Positions 42,133-50,567 of a stretch of 64,000 bases of DNA are shown piece after piece. The position numbers and the translations under genes are program-made. Location: NCBI RefSeq assembly GCF_042675705.1, contig NZ_JBHTJJ010000001.1; one strand, 5' to 3'. Position 1 is the stretch's first letter. Each line of letters starts with the position of its first letter. The notes beneath the pieces are model-generated. The model ran no database searches. It had not been told where the DNA came from and saw only the letters and a program-made list of their open reading frames with translations. This DNA is from Ruegeria arenilitoris (GTDB lineage: Bacteria > Pseudomonadota > Alphaproteobacteria > Rhodobacterales > Rhodobacteraceae).

Positions 42133-42945
42133 TCAGGTCTTTCGGCAGACGAACGTGGTCGCTGACAGTGGCATCGTCATGCCCTGCGGAGCAAAGGCGC
42201 GCTTCAATTCAGAGAACATCCGCGCCGCCACGTCCGTGGGATCCACGCCGCCGCGCTCTCGTATTTCATCGACCAACGGGTTTCCAAAAACCAGAGCGTG
42301 GGCAAAGGCTTCCGGGTTGACGATGGTCTTCGTCAGCCGGATCGTTTCGTGTTGGATATCCGTCCAGCCTGCGGCGCTCAGATCAGCCCGGACAGCCTCG
42401 GGGTCACCATAGTGAAACGTTACCTTGTAGAATCCCGGCGGATCCTGCGGAAAGAAATATGCGCCCACATCGTGCGCGACCTGCGAGAACGGATTCTCGG
42501 ACATCGGGCTCCACACGTTGAAAACATAGCGCCCACCCGGTCTGAGCACCCGCGCCGCCTCATGGAACGAAGCGGGTTTGTCGGGAAAGAACATGACCCC
42601 GAACTGGCAGGTAATCAGGTCGAACGCGCCGTCTTCGAACGGCAGATCCATCGCGTTGACGACCGCGAACTCGACGCTATCCGCCGCCGTGAACTTGGCC
42701 TTTGCAACCTCCAGCATGGGCGCGTTCAGGTCCGAGATCAAAACTTGGGTCTCACTCGGCAGCACATCGCACAGCTTGCGGCTCAGGATCCCCGTGCCCG
42801 CGGCCAGTTCGATGGCCTTGGCCACCGGCTCTTCGGCGCAACGGGCGGCAAGTCTGTCCGCGTAGTCAGTGAAGATATTCGGACCCAACCCCGCGTCGTA
42901 ATGACTTGGAATATTGCCTACGAAACCAGCCGAATTCGTCGACAT
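42133..42945 (-). CDS. Class I SAM-dependent methyltransferase
   Basis: The 270-residue protein starts MSTNSAGFVGNIPSHYDAGL. It has motif I AIELAAGTGILSRKL, the acidic motif II ISDLNAPMLEVAKAKF, and motif IV FDLITCQFGVMFFPD. VLRPGGRYVFNVW follows, as in UbiE-like small-molecule methyltransferases. A GGGGGAG site supports 42945 over 42969. The substrate is not deducible. It lies 35 nt after the dnaE2 remnant on the same strand, possibly read from the same SOS-box promoter. Confidence 0.88.
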   Translation of the reverse strand: MSTNSAGFVGNIPSHYDAGLGPNIFTDYADRLAARCAEEPVAKAIELAAGTGILSRKLCDVLPSETQVLISDLNAPMLEVAKAKFTAADSVEFAVVNAMDLPFEDGAFDLITCQFGVMFFPDKPASFHEAARVLRPGGRYVFNVWSPMSENPFSQVAHDVGAYFFPQDPPGFYKVTFHYGDPEAVRADLSAAGWTDIQHETIRLTKTIVNPEAFAHALVFGNPLVDEIRERGGVDPTDVAARMFSELKRAFAPQGMTMPLSATTFVCRKT

Positions 42946-42980
42946 CTGCGCTCCCCCCGGCAACCGCATGATGCAAAAGA

Positions 42981-43418
42981 CTAGCCGAAATTGCGCGTTT
43001 TGGCGAACTCATTGTGCTCTGCAGTCGGCTGAGGCCGACAGGCATCCGCCCCGTCACCCCGCACCAGCAGGTCCAGCATGCCCGAGATGTCCTCGATCTC
43101 TTCCGCGATCACATGGGTCACCGCATGGGCCCGCTGCATCCGCCCGGTCACCCGCAGCAACCGCCCCGAGATCACCGCCCGGCGGAACCGCTCATAGATC
43201 TTGCGCCAGACAATCACGTTCACGATGCCGGTCTCGTCTTCGAGCGTGATGAAGATCACCCCTTTGGCCGTACCAGGCCGCTGCCGCAGGATCACCAATC
43301 CCGCCACAGCAACCCGCGCACCCTCGGGCGGGTCGTCCAGTCGGTCGGCTGGAAGGCAGGCCGGTGGTCTGGGCCATGGGCGGCCCGAACTGGGCTGTGG
43401 TGTCGATGCGATACGCAT
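42981..43418 (-). pseudogene. dnaE2: Truncated dnaE2 (error-prone DNA polymerase) C-terminal remnant
   Basis: About 100 of the 145 residues match the C-terminal OB domain of DnaE2: ARVAVAGLVILRQRPGTAKG, IFITLEDETGIVNVIVWRK, LLRVTGRMQRAHAVTHVIAE, ending FAKTRNFG. A full DnaE2 is over 1000 residues, and the polymerase, PHP and finger domains are absent. The N-terminal 25 residues are not polymerase-like. A canonical GAAC-N7-GAAC LexA box ends 3 nt before the ATG, leaving no room for a ribosome site. The simplest explanation is a deletion of most of an imuA-imuB-dnaE2 operon that joined its SOS promoter to the dnaE2 tail. Confidence 0.82.
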
Positions 43419-43420
43419 GA

Positions 43421-43435
43421 GAACAAAAATAGAAC
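43421..43435. promoter_or_regulatory. Alphaproteobacterial LexA (SOS) box
   Basis: GAACAAAAATAGAAC fits the GAAC-N7-GAAC (equally GTTC-N7-GTTC) direct repeat bound by alphaproteobacterial LexA. It sits 3 nt upstream of the dnaE2-remnant ATG, in a locally AT-rich stretch. The methyltransferase downstream may inherit SOS control. Confidence 0.85.
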
Positions 43436-43520
43436 AAATACCTTGAATGTCCAGATGCAGGGGACCGAAACCACAGCCAGAAAGGTCATGCGCTACGCGC
43501 GGCCGCAGCGCAGACCAATG

Positions 43521-43835
43521 TCACTTGGCGTCATGCGCGTTGAACGTGGCCAAACCTTCCCGCAGAACCGCCTTGGCCTTGGCCAGGTCATCCCCGTCCA
43601 ACGCATCCAGCGCCCGCAAAACGTCACTGCGCAACCGCAGAGCCTTGGGGCCCGGAGCTCCCACCGGATGAAGCTCATCGTCATTCGCTGCTGCCAATGC
43701 ACCATGGCTGATCCCGTCGATCACCTCCACGATTTTCGCCTGGCTTTCGCCAAACCACGCGGCAATGTCATGCTCGGCATCGCCCCGCTCGTTCATCCCA
43801 ACCACAATCTTTGCGTCCTGAACCGTCAACGGCAT
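43521..43835 (-). CDS. Small HTH-like protein, unknown function
   Basis: The 104-residue protein has a GGGAG site 8 nt before its ATG. The N-terminal half (VQDAKIVVGMNERGDAEHDI, then AAWFGESQAKIVEVIDG) follows the pattern GM..RGD..HDIAAWFG...IxEI seen in many short alphaproteobacterial proteins and suggests a helix-turn-helix. The second half (LRLRSDVLRALDALDGDDLA) is helical. I do not know a characterised member. It lies upstream of the dnaE2 remnant on the same strand. Confidence 0.72.
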   Translation of the reverse strand: MPLTVQDAKIVVGMNERGDAEHDIAAWFGESQAKIVEVIDGISHGALAAANDDELHPVGAPGPKALRLRSDVLRALDALDGDDLAKAKAVLREGLATFNAHDAK

Positions 43836-44097
43836 CTGCTCACTCCCTTATCAAATCACGGTCACACGACCTGAACACAAATCCGTGCACGCAACAATCG
43901 AAACCGCCATCCGCGCATCAACCTTTGATAGAAAACCCCGGTCAACCCATTCGGTTGCGGCGCGAACGCGTGGAATTTGGGCGACAATGACGGACCGTTT
44001 GCCCGATCACGCCCCGATTGGTCGCAAATGGCACTGGAAAGACCTAAATCCCTTGACTAATGAGGAACCTGAACACCGCAGAAGGAAGACGCGAGCA

Positions 44098-44421
44098 ATG
44101 GCAAAGATCACCTATGTCGAGCATGGCGGCACCGAACACACAGTCGAGGTCGCCAACGGCCTGACCGTCATGGAAGGCGCCCGTGACAACAACATTCCCG
44201 GCATTGAGGCCGATTGCGGCGGCGCCTGCGCCTGCTCGACCTGTCACGTCTACATCCATCCCGATTGGGTCGAGAAACTGCCTGCCAAGGACGACATGGA
44301 AGAAGACATGCTGGACTTCGCCTACGAGCCCGACCCGGCCCGTTCGCGCCTGACCTGCCAGATCAAGGTGACGGACGAACTGGACGGGCTGGTCGTCCAG
44401 ATGCCGGAAAAGCAGATCTGA
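44098..44421 (+). CDS. [2Fe-2S] ferredoxin, FdVI/adrenodoxin type
   Basis: The 107-residue protein has the iron ligands Cys40, Cys46 and Cys49 in ADCGGACACSTCHVYI and Cys87 in RLTCQIK. The sequence is very close in pattern to R. capsulatus ferredoxin VI (fdxE), a vertebrate-type ferredoxin, with the same LTVMEGARDNN and VVQMPEKQI ends. The usual partner is a ferredoxin reductase or P450, or Fe-S cluster assembly; none is nearby. A TTGACT near 44055 is a possible -35. The stop overlaps the next gene's ATG (TGATG). Confidence 0.96.
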   Translation: MAKITYVEHGGTEHTVEVANGLTVMEGARDNNIPGIEADCGGACACSTCHVYIHPDWVEKLPAKDDMEEDMLDFAYEPDPARSRLTCQIKVTDELDGLVVQMPEKQI

Positions 44422-45200
44422 TGCGACGGCGCATGCCCCGCTCGTCCGGCGGTATGCGCTGCGGCTTCACCGCGCCGCGTCCGGCGGTGCGCTTTTGGCC
44501 ATGCCGGGTGCGCGGCGCGCTGATGGTTGTGTGTCTTTGGTTGGCGGGCCCTGCCTTGGCCGCCGAAACCATAGCGACCGCCCGATACACGGATCCGACC
44601 ACCCGCTATCCACACGGCGTTCTGGGTGACCAGATCGAATGGGGTTCGATTGAACTCACGTTTTCAGATGGCAAACACCGCAGCTTTACGCTGCCCGATC
44701 ATCTGGTCTTCGAAGACCTCGCGCCCCGCGTGATCGACGTCACGGGCGACGGTCTTCCAGAAGTCATCGCGGTGGAGAGTGACGCACGACAGGGCGCGCG
44801 CCTTGCCATCTACGGCCCGCAGGGCCGCATGACGGCGACACCGCATATCGGCACTCGTTTCCGCTGGCTGGCTCCGGTCGGAGCGGCAGACCTGAATGGC
44901 GACGGGCATATTGAAATTGCCTATGTCGACCGCCCCCACCTGGCCAAGACCCTGCGCATCTGGAGCTTCTCAGACGGTCGACTGACGGAAATTGCCGCGC
45001 TCCCCGGCCTGACCAATCACCGGATCGGAGAGGATTTCATTTCAGGCGGCCTTCGTACCTGCAACGGCCAGCCTGAGTTGATCGTCGCCAGCAGCGATTG
45101 GCGCCGGATCATTGCTGTCCGCTACGATGGCGGCTGGAAATCTCAAGATCTTGGCCCGTTGAAAAACCGACAAGCCCTTGTGAGCGCGCTGAACTGCTGA
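44421..45200 (+). CDS. Exported FG-GAP/VCBS-repeat protein
   Basis: The 259-residue protein starts in coupled overlap with the ferredoxin gene. After a basic N-terminus comes a hydrophobic core with a signal-like cleavage site (MVVCLWLAGPALAAETIATA). The mature part contains Ca2+-type FG-GAP loops, VIDVTGDGLPEVIAVESD and ADLNGDGHIEIAYVDRP, as in beta-propeller proteins. An internal ATG at MVVCLW (44523) is an alternative start. Function is unknown. Confidence 0.85.
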   Translation: MRRRMPRSSGGMRCGFTAPRPAVRFWPCRVRGALMVVCLWLAGPALAAETIATARYTDPTTRYPHGVLGDQIEWGSIELTFSDGKHRSFTLPDHLVFEDLAPRVIDVTGDGLPEVIAVESDARQGARLAIYGPQGRMTATPHIGTRFRWLAPVGAADLNGDGHIEIAYVDRPHLAKTLRIWSFSDGRLTEIAALPGLTNHRIGEDFISGGLRTCNGQPELIVASSDWRRIIAVRYDGGWKSQDLGPLKNRQALVSALNC

Positions 45201-45279
45201 CCCGGGGATTCATATTGTCAAGAAATCCCGAGGTGAGGCCGTCGGCCGAGGCCCCCTTTACCTGCGGACCCTCAAACCG

Positions 45280-46542
45280 TCAAAGCGCCCGCCACCCGAT
45301 ATCGCGACGATAGAAGCCGCCCGGCCAATCGATGGCCTCGACCATCGCATAAGCATTGTCCCGCGCCTCCTGAAGTGTTGCTCCACGCGCCGTCACGTTC
45401 AGAACCCGCCCCCCTGAGGCCATGACCTGCCCGTCCTGCGCTTTGGTGCCTGCGTGAAAAACCATATGGCTACTGTCCTCGGGCAAGTCATCCAGCCCGT
45501 TGATCACGCTGCCTTTTTCATATGCCCCAGGATAGCCCTGCGCGGCCATCACCACGGTCAAGGCGTGATCGTCGGCCCAGTTGACCCGCGCCTCGTCCAG
45601 CCGTCCCTCGGCTGCCGCATGCATCAGGTCCAGCGCCTGCGCCCCCAGACGCATCATCAGCACCTGACATTCCGGGTCGCCAAAGCGCACGTTGTATTCC
45701 ACCAGCCTCGGCTGCCCGTCCTTGATCATCAGCCCGGCATACAGCACCCCCTGAAACGGCGTGCCGCGCCGGGCCATCTCGGCCATCGTCGGGCGCACGA
45801 TCTGTTCCATCGCACGTTCTTCGACCTCGGGGCTCAGAACCGGTGCCGGAGAATAGGCCCCCATGCCGCCGGTGTTCAGGCCGGTATCGCCCTCGCCTAC
45901 GCGCTTGTGGTCCTGCGCGGTGCCGACCGACAGGATGTTCTCGCCGTCGCACAGCACGAACAGCGAGGCCTCCTCACCCTCCATGAACTCCTCGATCACC
46001 ACCTCGGCCCCGGCCCCGCCGAAGGCGCCGCCGAACATGTCGTCCACGGCCTCCAGCGCGGTCGCCTCGTCCATCGCCACGATCACGCCCTTGCCCGCGG
46101 CCAGACCGTCGGCCTTGACCACGATCGGCGCACCCTGCTGGCGGATATAGGCCTTGGCCGGCTCGGCCTCGGTGAACCGGGCGTAGGCAGCGGTGGGCGC
46201 ACCGGCCGCATCGCAGATTTCCTTGGTAAAGCTTTTCGAGGCCTCCAGCCGCGCCGCCTCGGCCGAAGGGCCAAACACCAGGATGCCCGCCTCGCGCAGC
46301 CGGTCGGCCACCCCGGCAGCCAGGGGCGCTTCCGGCCCAACGATCACGAAATCAATCGCGTTTTCCTCGGCGAAACTGACCACCGCGCCGCCATTCTCTA
46401 TATCCAGCGCCGCGCAATCGGCGATCTGCGCGATCCCGGCATTGCCCGGCGCCACGATCAGGCGGTCGCATTTGGGGTTCTGCATCACCGCCCAGGCCAG
46501 GCTGTGTTCGCGCCCGCCGCTGCCGAGAATGAGGATGTTCAT
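45280..46542 (-). CDS. purD: Phosphoribosylamine--glycine ligase
   Basis: PurD is the second purine enzyme and makes GAR from phosphoribosylamine, glycine and ATP. The 420-residue ATP-grasp protein starts MNILILGSGGREHSLAWAVM. It shows APIVVKADGLAAGKGVIVAM, FMEGEEASLFVLCDGENILS, GGMGAYSPAPVL and YNVRFGDPECQVLMMRL, the ATP and substrate sites. It diverges from xseA with 74 nt between starts. Confidence 0.98.
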   Translation of the reverse strand: MNILILGSGGREHSLAWAVMQNPKCDRLIVAPGNAGIAQIADCAALDIENGGAVVSFAEENAIDFVIVGPEAPLAAGVADRLREAGILVFGPSAEAARLEASKSFTKEICDAAGAPTAAYARFTEAEPAKAYIRQQGAPIVVKADGLAAGKGVIVAMDEATALEAVDDMFGGAFGGAGAEVVIEEFMEGEEASLFVLCDGENILSVGTAQDHKRVGEGDTGLNTGGMGAYSPAPVLSPEVEERAMEQIVRPTMAEMARRGTPFQGVLYAGLMIKDGQPRLVEYNVRFGDPECQVLMMRLGAQALDLMHAAAEGRLDEARVNWADDHALTVVMAAQGYPGAYEKGSVINGLDDLPEDSSHMVFHAGTKAQDGQVMASGGRVLNVTARGATLQEARDNAYAMVEAIDWPGGFYRRDIGWRAL

Positions 46543-46616
46543 GAAAGTCTCCGATCTGCTTGGCCTTGCCTGCGCGGCGTTCTAAGCTGCGCGGGCAATC
46601 GAAACAAGGCGCTGAA

Positions 46617-48110
46617 ATGTCCGACCTGCTTGACGATCCGATTCCCGGCCAGAATACCCCCGAATACACCGTGTCCGAGATCTCGGGCGAGGTGAAACGC
46701 ACGCTGGAAGGTACATTTGGCCGAATCCGCGTACGGGGCGAGGTCGGGCGTGTGTTCAAGGCGCGCTCGGGGCATTTGTACTATGACATCAAGGACGACC
46801 GGAACGTGCTGGCCTGCACCACCTGGAAGGGCCAGATCGCGGGCCTGTCGGTGGTGCCGGAAGAGGGGCTCGAAGTCGTCGTCACGGGCCGCCTCACAGC
46901 TTTTGGCGCGCAGTCGAAATACAACCTGAACGTCGACGAGGTGGCCGTAGCCGGGCAAGGCGCGCTGATGGCGCTGCTGGAAAAACGCAAGAAACAGCTC
47001 GAATCCGAAGGGCTCTTCGCGCCCGAGCGCAAGCAGCCCCTGCCCTTCCTGCCGCAGATCATCGGCGTCGTCACCTCGCCCTCGGGCGCGGTGATCCGCG
47101 ACATCCTGCACCGCCTGCGCGACCGTTTCCCGCGCAAGGTGCTGATCTGGCCCGTGGCCGTGCAGGGCGCCAATTGCGCGGCGGAGGCCGCCAACGCCAT
47201 TCAGGGCTTCAACCGCCTGACACCCGGCGGCGCGCTGCCCCGCCCCGATCTGATCATCGTCGCCCGCGGTGGCGGCTCGATCGAGGATCTGTGGGGTTTC
47301 AACGAGGAAATCGTCGCCCGCGCCACCGCCGAGTCCGAGATTCCGTTGATCTCGGCCGTGGGGCACGAAACCGACACCACATTGATCGACTATGTCTCGG
47401 ACCGCCGTGCGCCCACCCCTACCGCCGCCGCCGAACTGGCGGTTCCCGTGCGGATGGAACTGCTGGCCTGGACCGGCGAACAGGGCGCGCGTCTGTCCCG
47501 CGCAGCCACCGACGCCGTGCAGCGCCGGGCCCAACGCCTGCGCGATCTGTCGCGCGCCCTGCCGCGCCCCGAGACCCTACTGGATGGTCCGCGCCAGCGA
47601 CTGGACCTGATTGCCGATCGTCTTGCCCCAGCGTTGCAACGCGGTGTGCAAAACCGCCGCCTGCAGGTGGTGGAACTGTCCGGGCACCTGCGCCCGTCAA
47701 CGCTGCGCAACCTCGTGGCCGCGCGGCGGGACACGCTGCACAACCTGTCCTCGCGTCTCTCGATCCGCCCGATCCAACGCGACATCCAGCAGCAACGCGA
47801 CCGGGTCAACCAACTGGCCCAGCGCATGACGGCCGCGCAGACACTGCGGCTGGACCGGCTTCGCCAGCAACTGGATGTGACCGACCGGTTGCGCGAGACG
47901 CTCAGCTACAAGGCCACGCTTCAACGTGGCTATGCCGTTGTGCATGCCGAAAGCGGCGTGGTCACCACAAAGGCACAGGCCAGCAAGCACGCCGCTTTGA
48001 CCATCGAATTTGCCGATGGAGAATTGAAGACCGCACTGCTGTCCGGGACGACCTCGACCGCCAAGAAACCGTCCAAGCCACCAGCCCCGGATCAAGGGTC
48101 GCTGTTCTGA
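46617..48110 (+). CDS. xseA: Exodeoxyribonuclease VII large subunit
   Basis: XseA forms ExoVII with several XseB subunits and degrades single-stranded DNA in repair. The 497-residue protein has an N-terminal OB fold (FGRIRVRGEVGRVFKARSGH) and a catalytic domain with LPQIIGVVTSPSGAVIRDIL, IIVARGGGSIEDLWGFNEE and ISAVGHETDTTLIDYVSDRR. A long Arg/Gln-rich coiled region follows. The ATG at 46617 gives the standard N-terminus. No xseB is in the window. Confidence 0.97.
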   Translation: MSDLLDDPIPGQNTPEYTVSEISGEVKRTLEGTFGRIRVRGEVGRVFKARSGHLYYDIKDDRNVLACTTWKGQIAGLSVVPEEGLEVVVTGRLTAFGAQSKYNLNVDEVAVAGQGALMALLEKRKKQLESEGLFAPERKQPLPFLPQIIGVVTSPSGAVIRDILHRLRDRFPRKVLIWPVAVQGANCAAEAANAIQGFNRLTPGGALPRPDLIIVARGGGSIEDLWGFNEEIVARATAESEIPLISAVGHETDTTLIDYVSDRRAPTPTAAAELAVPVRMELLAWTGEQGARLSRAATDAVQRRAQRLRDLSRALPRPETLLDGPRQRLDLIADRLAPALQRGVQNRRLQVVELSGHLRPSTLRNLVAARRDTLHNLSSRLSIRPIQRDIQQQRDRVNQLAQRMTAAQTLRLDRLRQQLDVTDRLRETLSYKATLQRGYAVVHAESGVVTTKAQASKHAALTIEFADGELKTALLSGTTSTAKKPSKPPAPDQGSLF

Positions 48111-48123
48111 CGAAAGCCCACGT

Positions 48124-48519
48124 TCAGACGCCGACCTCGGGCCCGTAACAGATCATTTCTTCGTCGACGTCGGCTGCTTCATACAGTTCGGTGGCTTCGG
48201 GGTTGCCCTCGAACTGCGCGATTAGTCCTTGGGACGAGCGGGTAAAGACCCAGCATTGCGGGTCGGGGCGATCTTCGTAAACAAAGCAAATCTGGTCATT
48301 CTGTTCGTACCAGATGCCCTCCTTGCAGTCGCCGTCCAGAAACGACCAGACCACGCGCCGGTTGGGCAAATACCGTTCGACGCCATAGGTCGTTCCACCA
48401 AAGCCGTAGAACAGGGTTTTGCCGCGTGTATAGGCATCAAATTCCGCCCCTGACAGAGACTGCGCGACGACCGGCTGGGCCAGCAAAGATCCGAGAATCA
48501 ACGAACGTATCCACATCAT
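48124..48519 (-). CDS. Secreted small cysteine-containing protein, unknown function
   Basis: The 131-residue protein starts MMWIRSLILGSLLAQPVVAQ, a signal peptide, after a weak ribosome site. The mature part has the block LDGDCKEGIWYEQNDQICFV followed by CWVF and CYG, so disulfides are likely; this pattern recurs in small periplasmic roseobacter proteins. It diverges from the YhhN gene and converges with xseA. Confidence 0.75.
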   Translation of the reverse strand: MMWIRSLILGSLLAQPVVAQSLSGAEFDAYTRGKTLFYGFGGTTYGVERYLPNRRVVWSFLDGDCKEGIWYEQNDQICFVYEDRPDPQCWVFTRSSQGLIAQFEGNPEATELYEAADVDEEMICYGPEVGV

Positions 48520-48643
48520 TTCATTCTGGCAGATGCCACGGCCGCGCGCCAATCTTGGAACGCCCTGCCCCAACGTTATGGGTTGAGCGTAAACTCGGTT
48601 CGCGGCGACACTACATTGCATCGGTGCCATCGGAAGGCAGGAC

Positions 48644-49279
48644 ATGACGATACTCGTACTCGCAGCGCTAGCCTGTGCCCTGGCCTACCTGGCCCTGACG
48701 GCCCGTCCGGCCAGCCTGCTACGCACGGCCCTGAAAACCGCCAGCGTCGCCTTACTGGCGGTCGAGGCCGCGGTGCAGTCAGGCCCGCTGCTTCTGATCC
48801 TCGCGCTGTCTCTCTGCGCCTTGGGCGACGCCCTTCTGTCGCGCGAAACCGACGACACCTTCATGGCCGGCATCGGGGCGTTCGCCGCCGGGCACCTGGT
48901 TTACATCGCCCTGTTCCTGACCCATCCGAAAAGCGACACCGCCCTGATCCTGGACAAACCCGGATACGCCTGGACGCTGGTCATTCTGGGCATCGTGATG
49001 GCCACGCTCCTGGCCCCTCGGGCCGGTGATCTGCGCGGACCGGTCCTGGCCTATATCCCGATCATTCTGGGCATGGGCATCACCGTTCTGGCCCTGCCCG
49101 AGGCCGGAGCGCTGCGATGGGCTTTACCGGCCGCGATGGCCTTCATCGCCTCGGATCTGATCCTGGCAACCGAAAGGTTCCTGCTGCCGCCTGGACACCC
49201 GGCCCTGCGGCTGACGCCGTATTTGGTCTGGCCGCTCTACTGGAGTGCGCAGTTCGGCTTTTTCCTCGCCTTCACCTGA
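48644..49279 (+). CDS. YhhN/TMEM86-family lysoplasmalogenase-like membrane protein
   Basis: The 211-residue, eight-helix protein has ALSLCALGDALLSRETDDTF, AFAAGHLVYIALF and AFIASDLILATERF, the paired acidic residues and ends of the YhhN fold. Vertebrate TMEM86B hydrolyses lysoplasmalogens; bacterial members are little studied. GGAAGG sits upstream of the ATG. ftsY follows 57 nt later. Confidence 0.88.
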   Translation: MTILVLAALACALAYLALTARPASLLRTALKTASVALLAVEAAVQSGPLLLILALSLCALGDALLSRETDDTFMAGIGAFAAGHLVYIALFLTHPKSDTALILDKPGYAWTLVILGIVMATLLAPRAGDLRGPVLAYIPIILGMGITVLALPEAGALRWALPAAMAFIASDLILATERFLLPPGHPALRLTPYLVWPLYWSAQFGFFLAFT

Positions 49280-49336
49280 CCCTTTGCAACTGCCGCCATT
49301 CCGCATTAGGTGAAGGGAATACCTGCGGAGACCAAG

Positions 49337-50488
49337 ATGGCGTTTTTTACCAAGCTCAAGGACCGGCTGTTCAAATCCTCGTCCCGCCTCGAACAGGGGC
49401 TTGAGGCAATCGTCGAGGACGGCGGCGAAGAAACCACCGCCCCCGACCCGGTGATTCCCCAGCCCGAGCCCGAGCCGCAACCCGTCCCGGAAATCCCCGA
49501 ACCCGCGCCCACGCCGCAACCGGTCGAGACACCCTCGCCCGAGCCGGCCGATCCGGTGCCTGCCCCGCCTCCGCCGGAACTGCCGGAACAGGCGCAATCC
49601 AAAGGCCTGATCGGGCGTCTCTTCGGTCGCGGCGATGCTGGGCCTGTGGTGCGCCGCACGCTGGACGACGACATGCTCGAACAGCTCGAGGAACTGCTGA
49701 TCGCGTCGGACATGGGTGTCGATACCGCCCTGCGCGTCACTGCCAACATGGCCGAGGGGCGCTATGGCAAGAAACTCTCGACGCAGGAAATCAAGCAGCT
49801 GCTGGCGCAGGAAATCGCCCGCGTGATGAAGCCGGTCGCCAAACCGATGCCGATCTACCCCAAGCGCCCGCAGGTGGTGCTGGTGGTGGGCGTCAACGGG
49901 TCTGGCAAGACCACGACGATCGGAAAGCTGGCCAGCCAGTTCAAGGCCGCCGGCAAAAAGGTGGTCATTGCAGCGGGCGACACTTTCCGCGCCGCTGCCG
50001 TGGAACAGCTGCAGGTCTGGGGCGATCGCGCCGGTGTACCGGTCCTGACCGCGCCCGAAGGCTCCGACCCCGCCTCGCTCGCCTTCGACGCCCTGACCAA
50101 GGCGCAAGCCGAAGGCGCCGACCTGCTGATGATCGACACCGCCGGTCGCTTGCAGAACCGCGCCGACCTGATGGAGGAACTGGCCAAGATCGTCCGCGTC
50201 ATCCGCAAGATCGACGAGACGGCGCCCCACAACACGCTTCTGGTGCTCGACGCCACCACCGGTCAGAACGCGCTCAGCCAGGTGGAAACCTTCCGCAAGC
50301 TGGCCGATGTCTCGGGCCTGGTGATGACCAAGCTCGACGGCACGGCCAAGGGCGGCGTTCTGGTGGCGCTGGCCGACAAGTTCGGCCTGCCGATCCACGC
50401 CATCGGCGTCGGCGAACAGATCGACGATCTGGCCCCTTTCGACCCCGAGGAATTCGCCGCCGCCCTGACAGGGCTCGACCCCAACTGA
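49337..50488 (+). CDS. ftsY: Signal recognition particle receptor FtsY
   Basis: FtsY docks SRP-ribosome complexes at the membrane. The 383-residue protein has an acidic, proline-rich A domain (about 20-85, many EP repeats) and an NG GTPase domain: G1 VVGVNGSGKTTTIGKLASQF, GDTFRAAAVEQL, DTAGRLQNRADLM and TKLDGTAKGG. The ATG at 49337 is preceded by GGAG and begins MAFFTKLKDRLFKSSSRLEQ, the amphipathic start usual for alphaproteobacteria. Confidence 0.98.
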   Translation: MAFFTKLKDRLFKSSSRLEQGLEAIVEDGGEETTAPDPVIPQPEPEPQPVPEIPEPAPTPQPVETPSPEPADPVPAPPPPELPEQAQSKGLIGRLFGRGDAGPVVRRTLDDDMLEQLEELLIASDMGVDTALRVTANMAEGRYGKKLSTQEIKQLLAQEIARVMKPVAKPMPIYPKRPQVVLVVGVNGSGKTTTIGKLASQFKAAGKKVVIAAGDTFRAAAVEQLQVWGDRAGVPVLTAPEGSDPASLAFDALTKAQAEGADLLMIDTAGRLQNRADLMEELAKIVRVIRKIDETAPHNTLLVLDATTGQNALSQVETFRKLADVSGLVMTKLDGTAKGGVLVALADKFGLPIHAIGVGEQIDDLAPFDPEEFAAALTGLDPN

Positions 50489-50504
50489 CCTTCATCTGGC
50501 CCCA

Positions 50505-50540
50505 AATATCCTCGGGGGTCTGGGGGTGGAAAACCCCCAG
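50505..50540 (+). repeat. GC-rich stem-loop after ftsY, possible intergenic repeat
   Basis: Just past the ftsY stop, CTGGGGGT (50520-50527) pairs with ACCCCCAG (50533-50540) over GGAAA. It is preceded by AATATCCTCGGGGGTC. Similar tracts (TATTTGGGGGCG) occur near 58478, beyond the gor start. These look like copies of a short repeat family known from roseobacters, or terminators without a strong T tract. Confidence 0.45.
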
Positions 50541-50567
50541 CCTCTCCACCAGCGAAAGACCCTCAGC

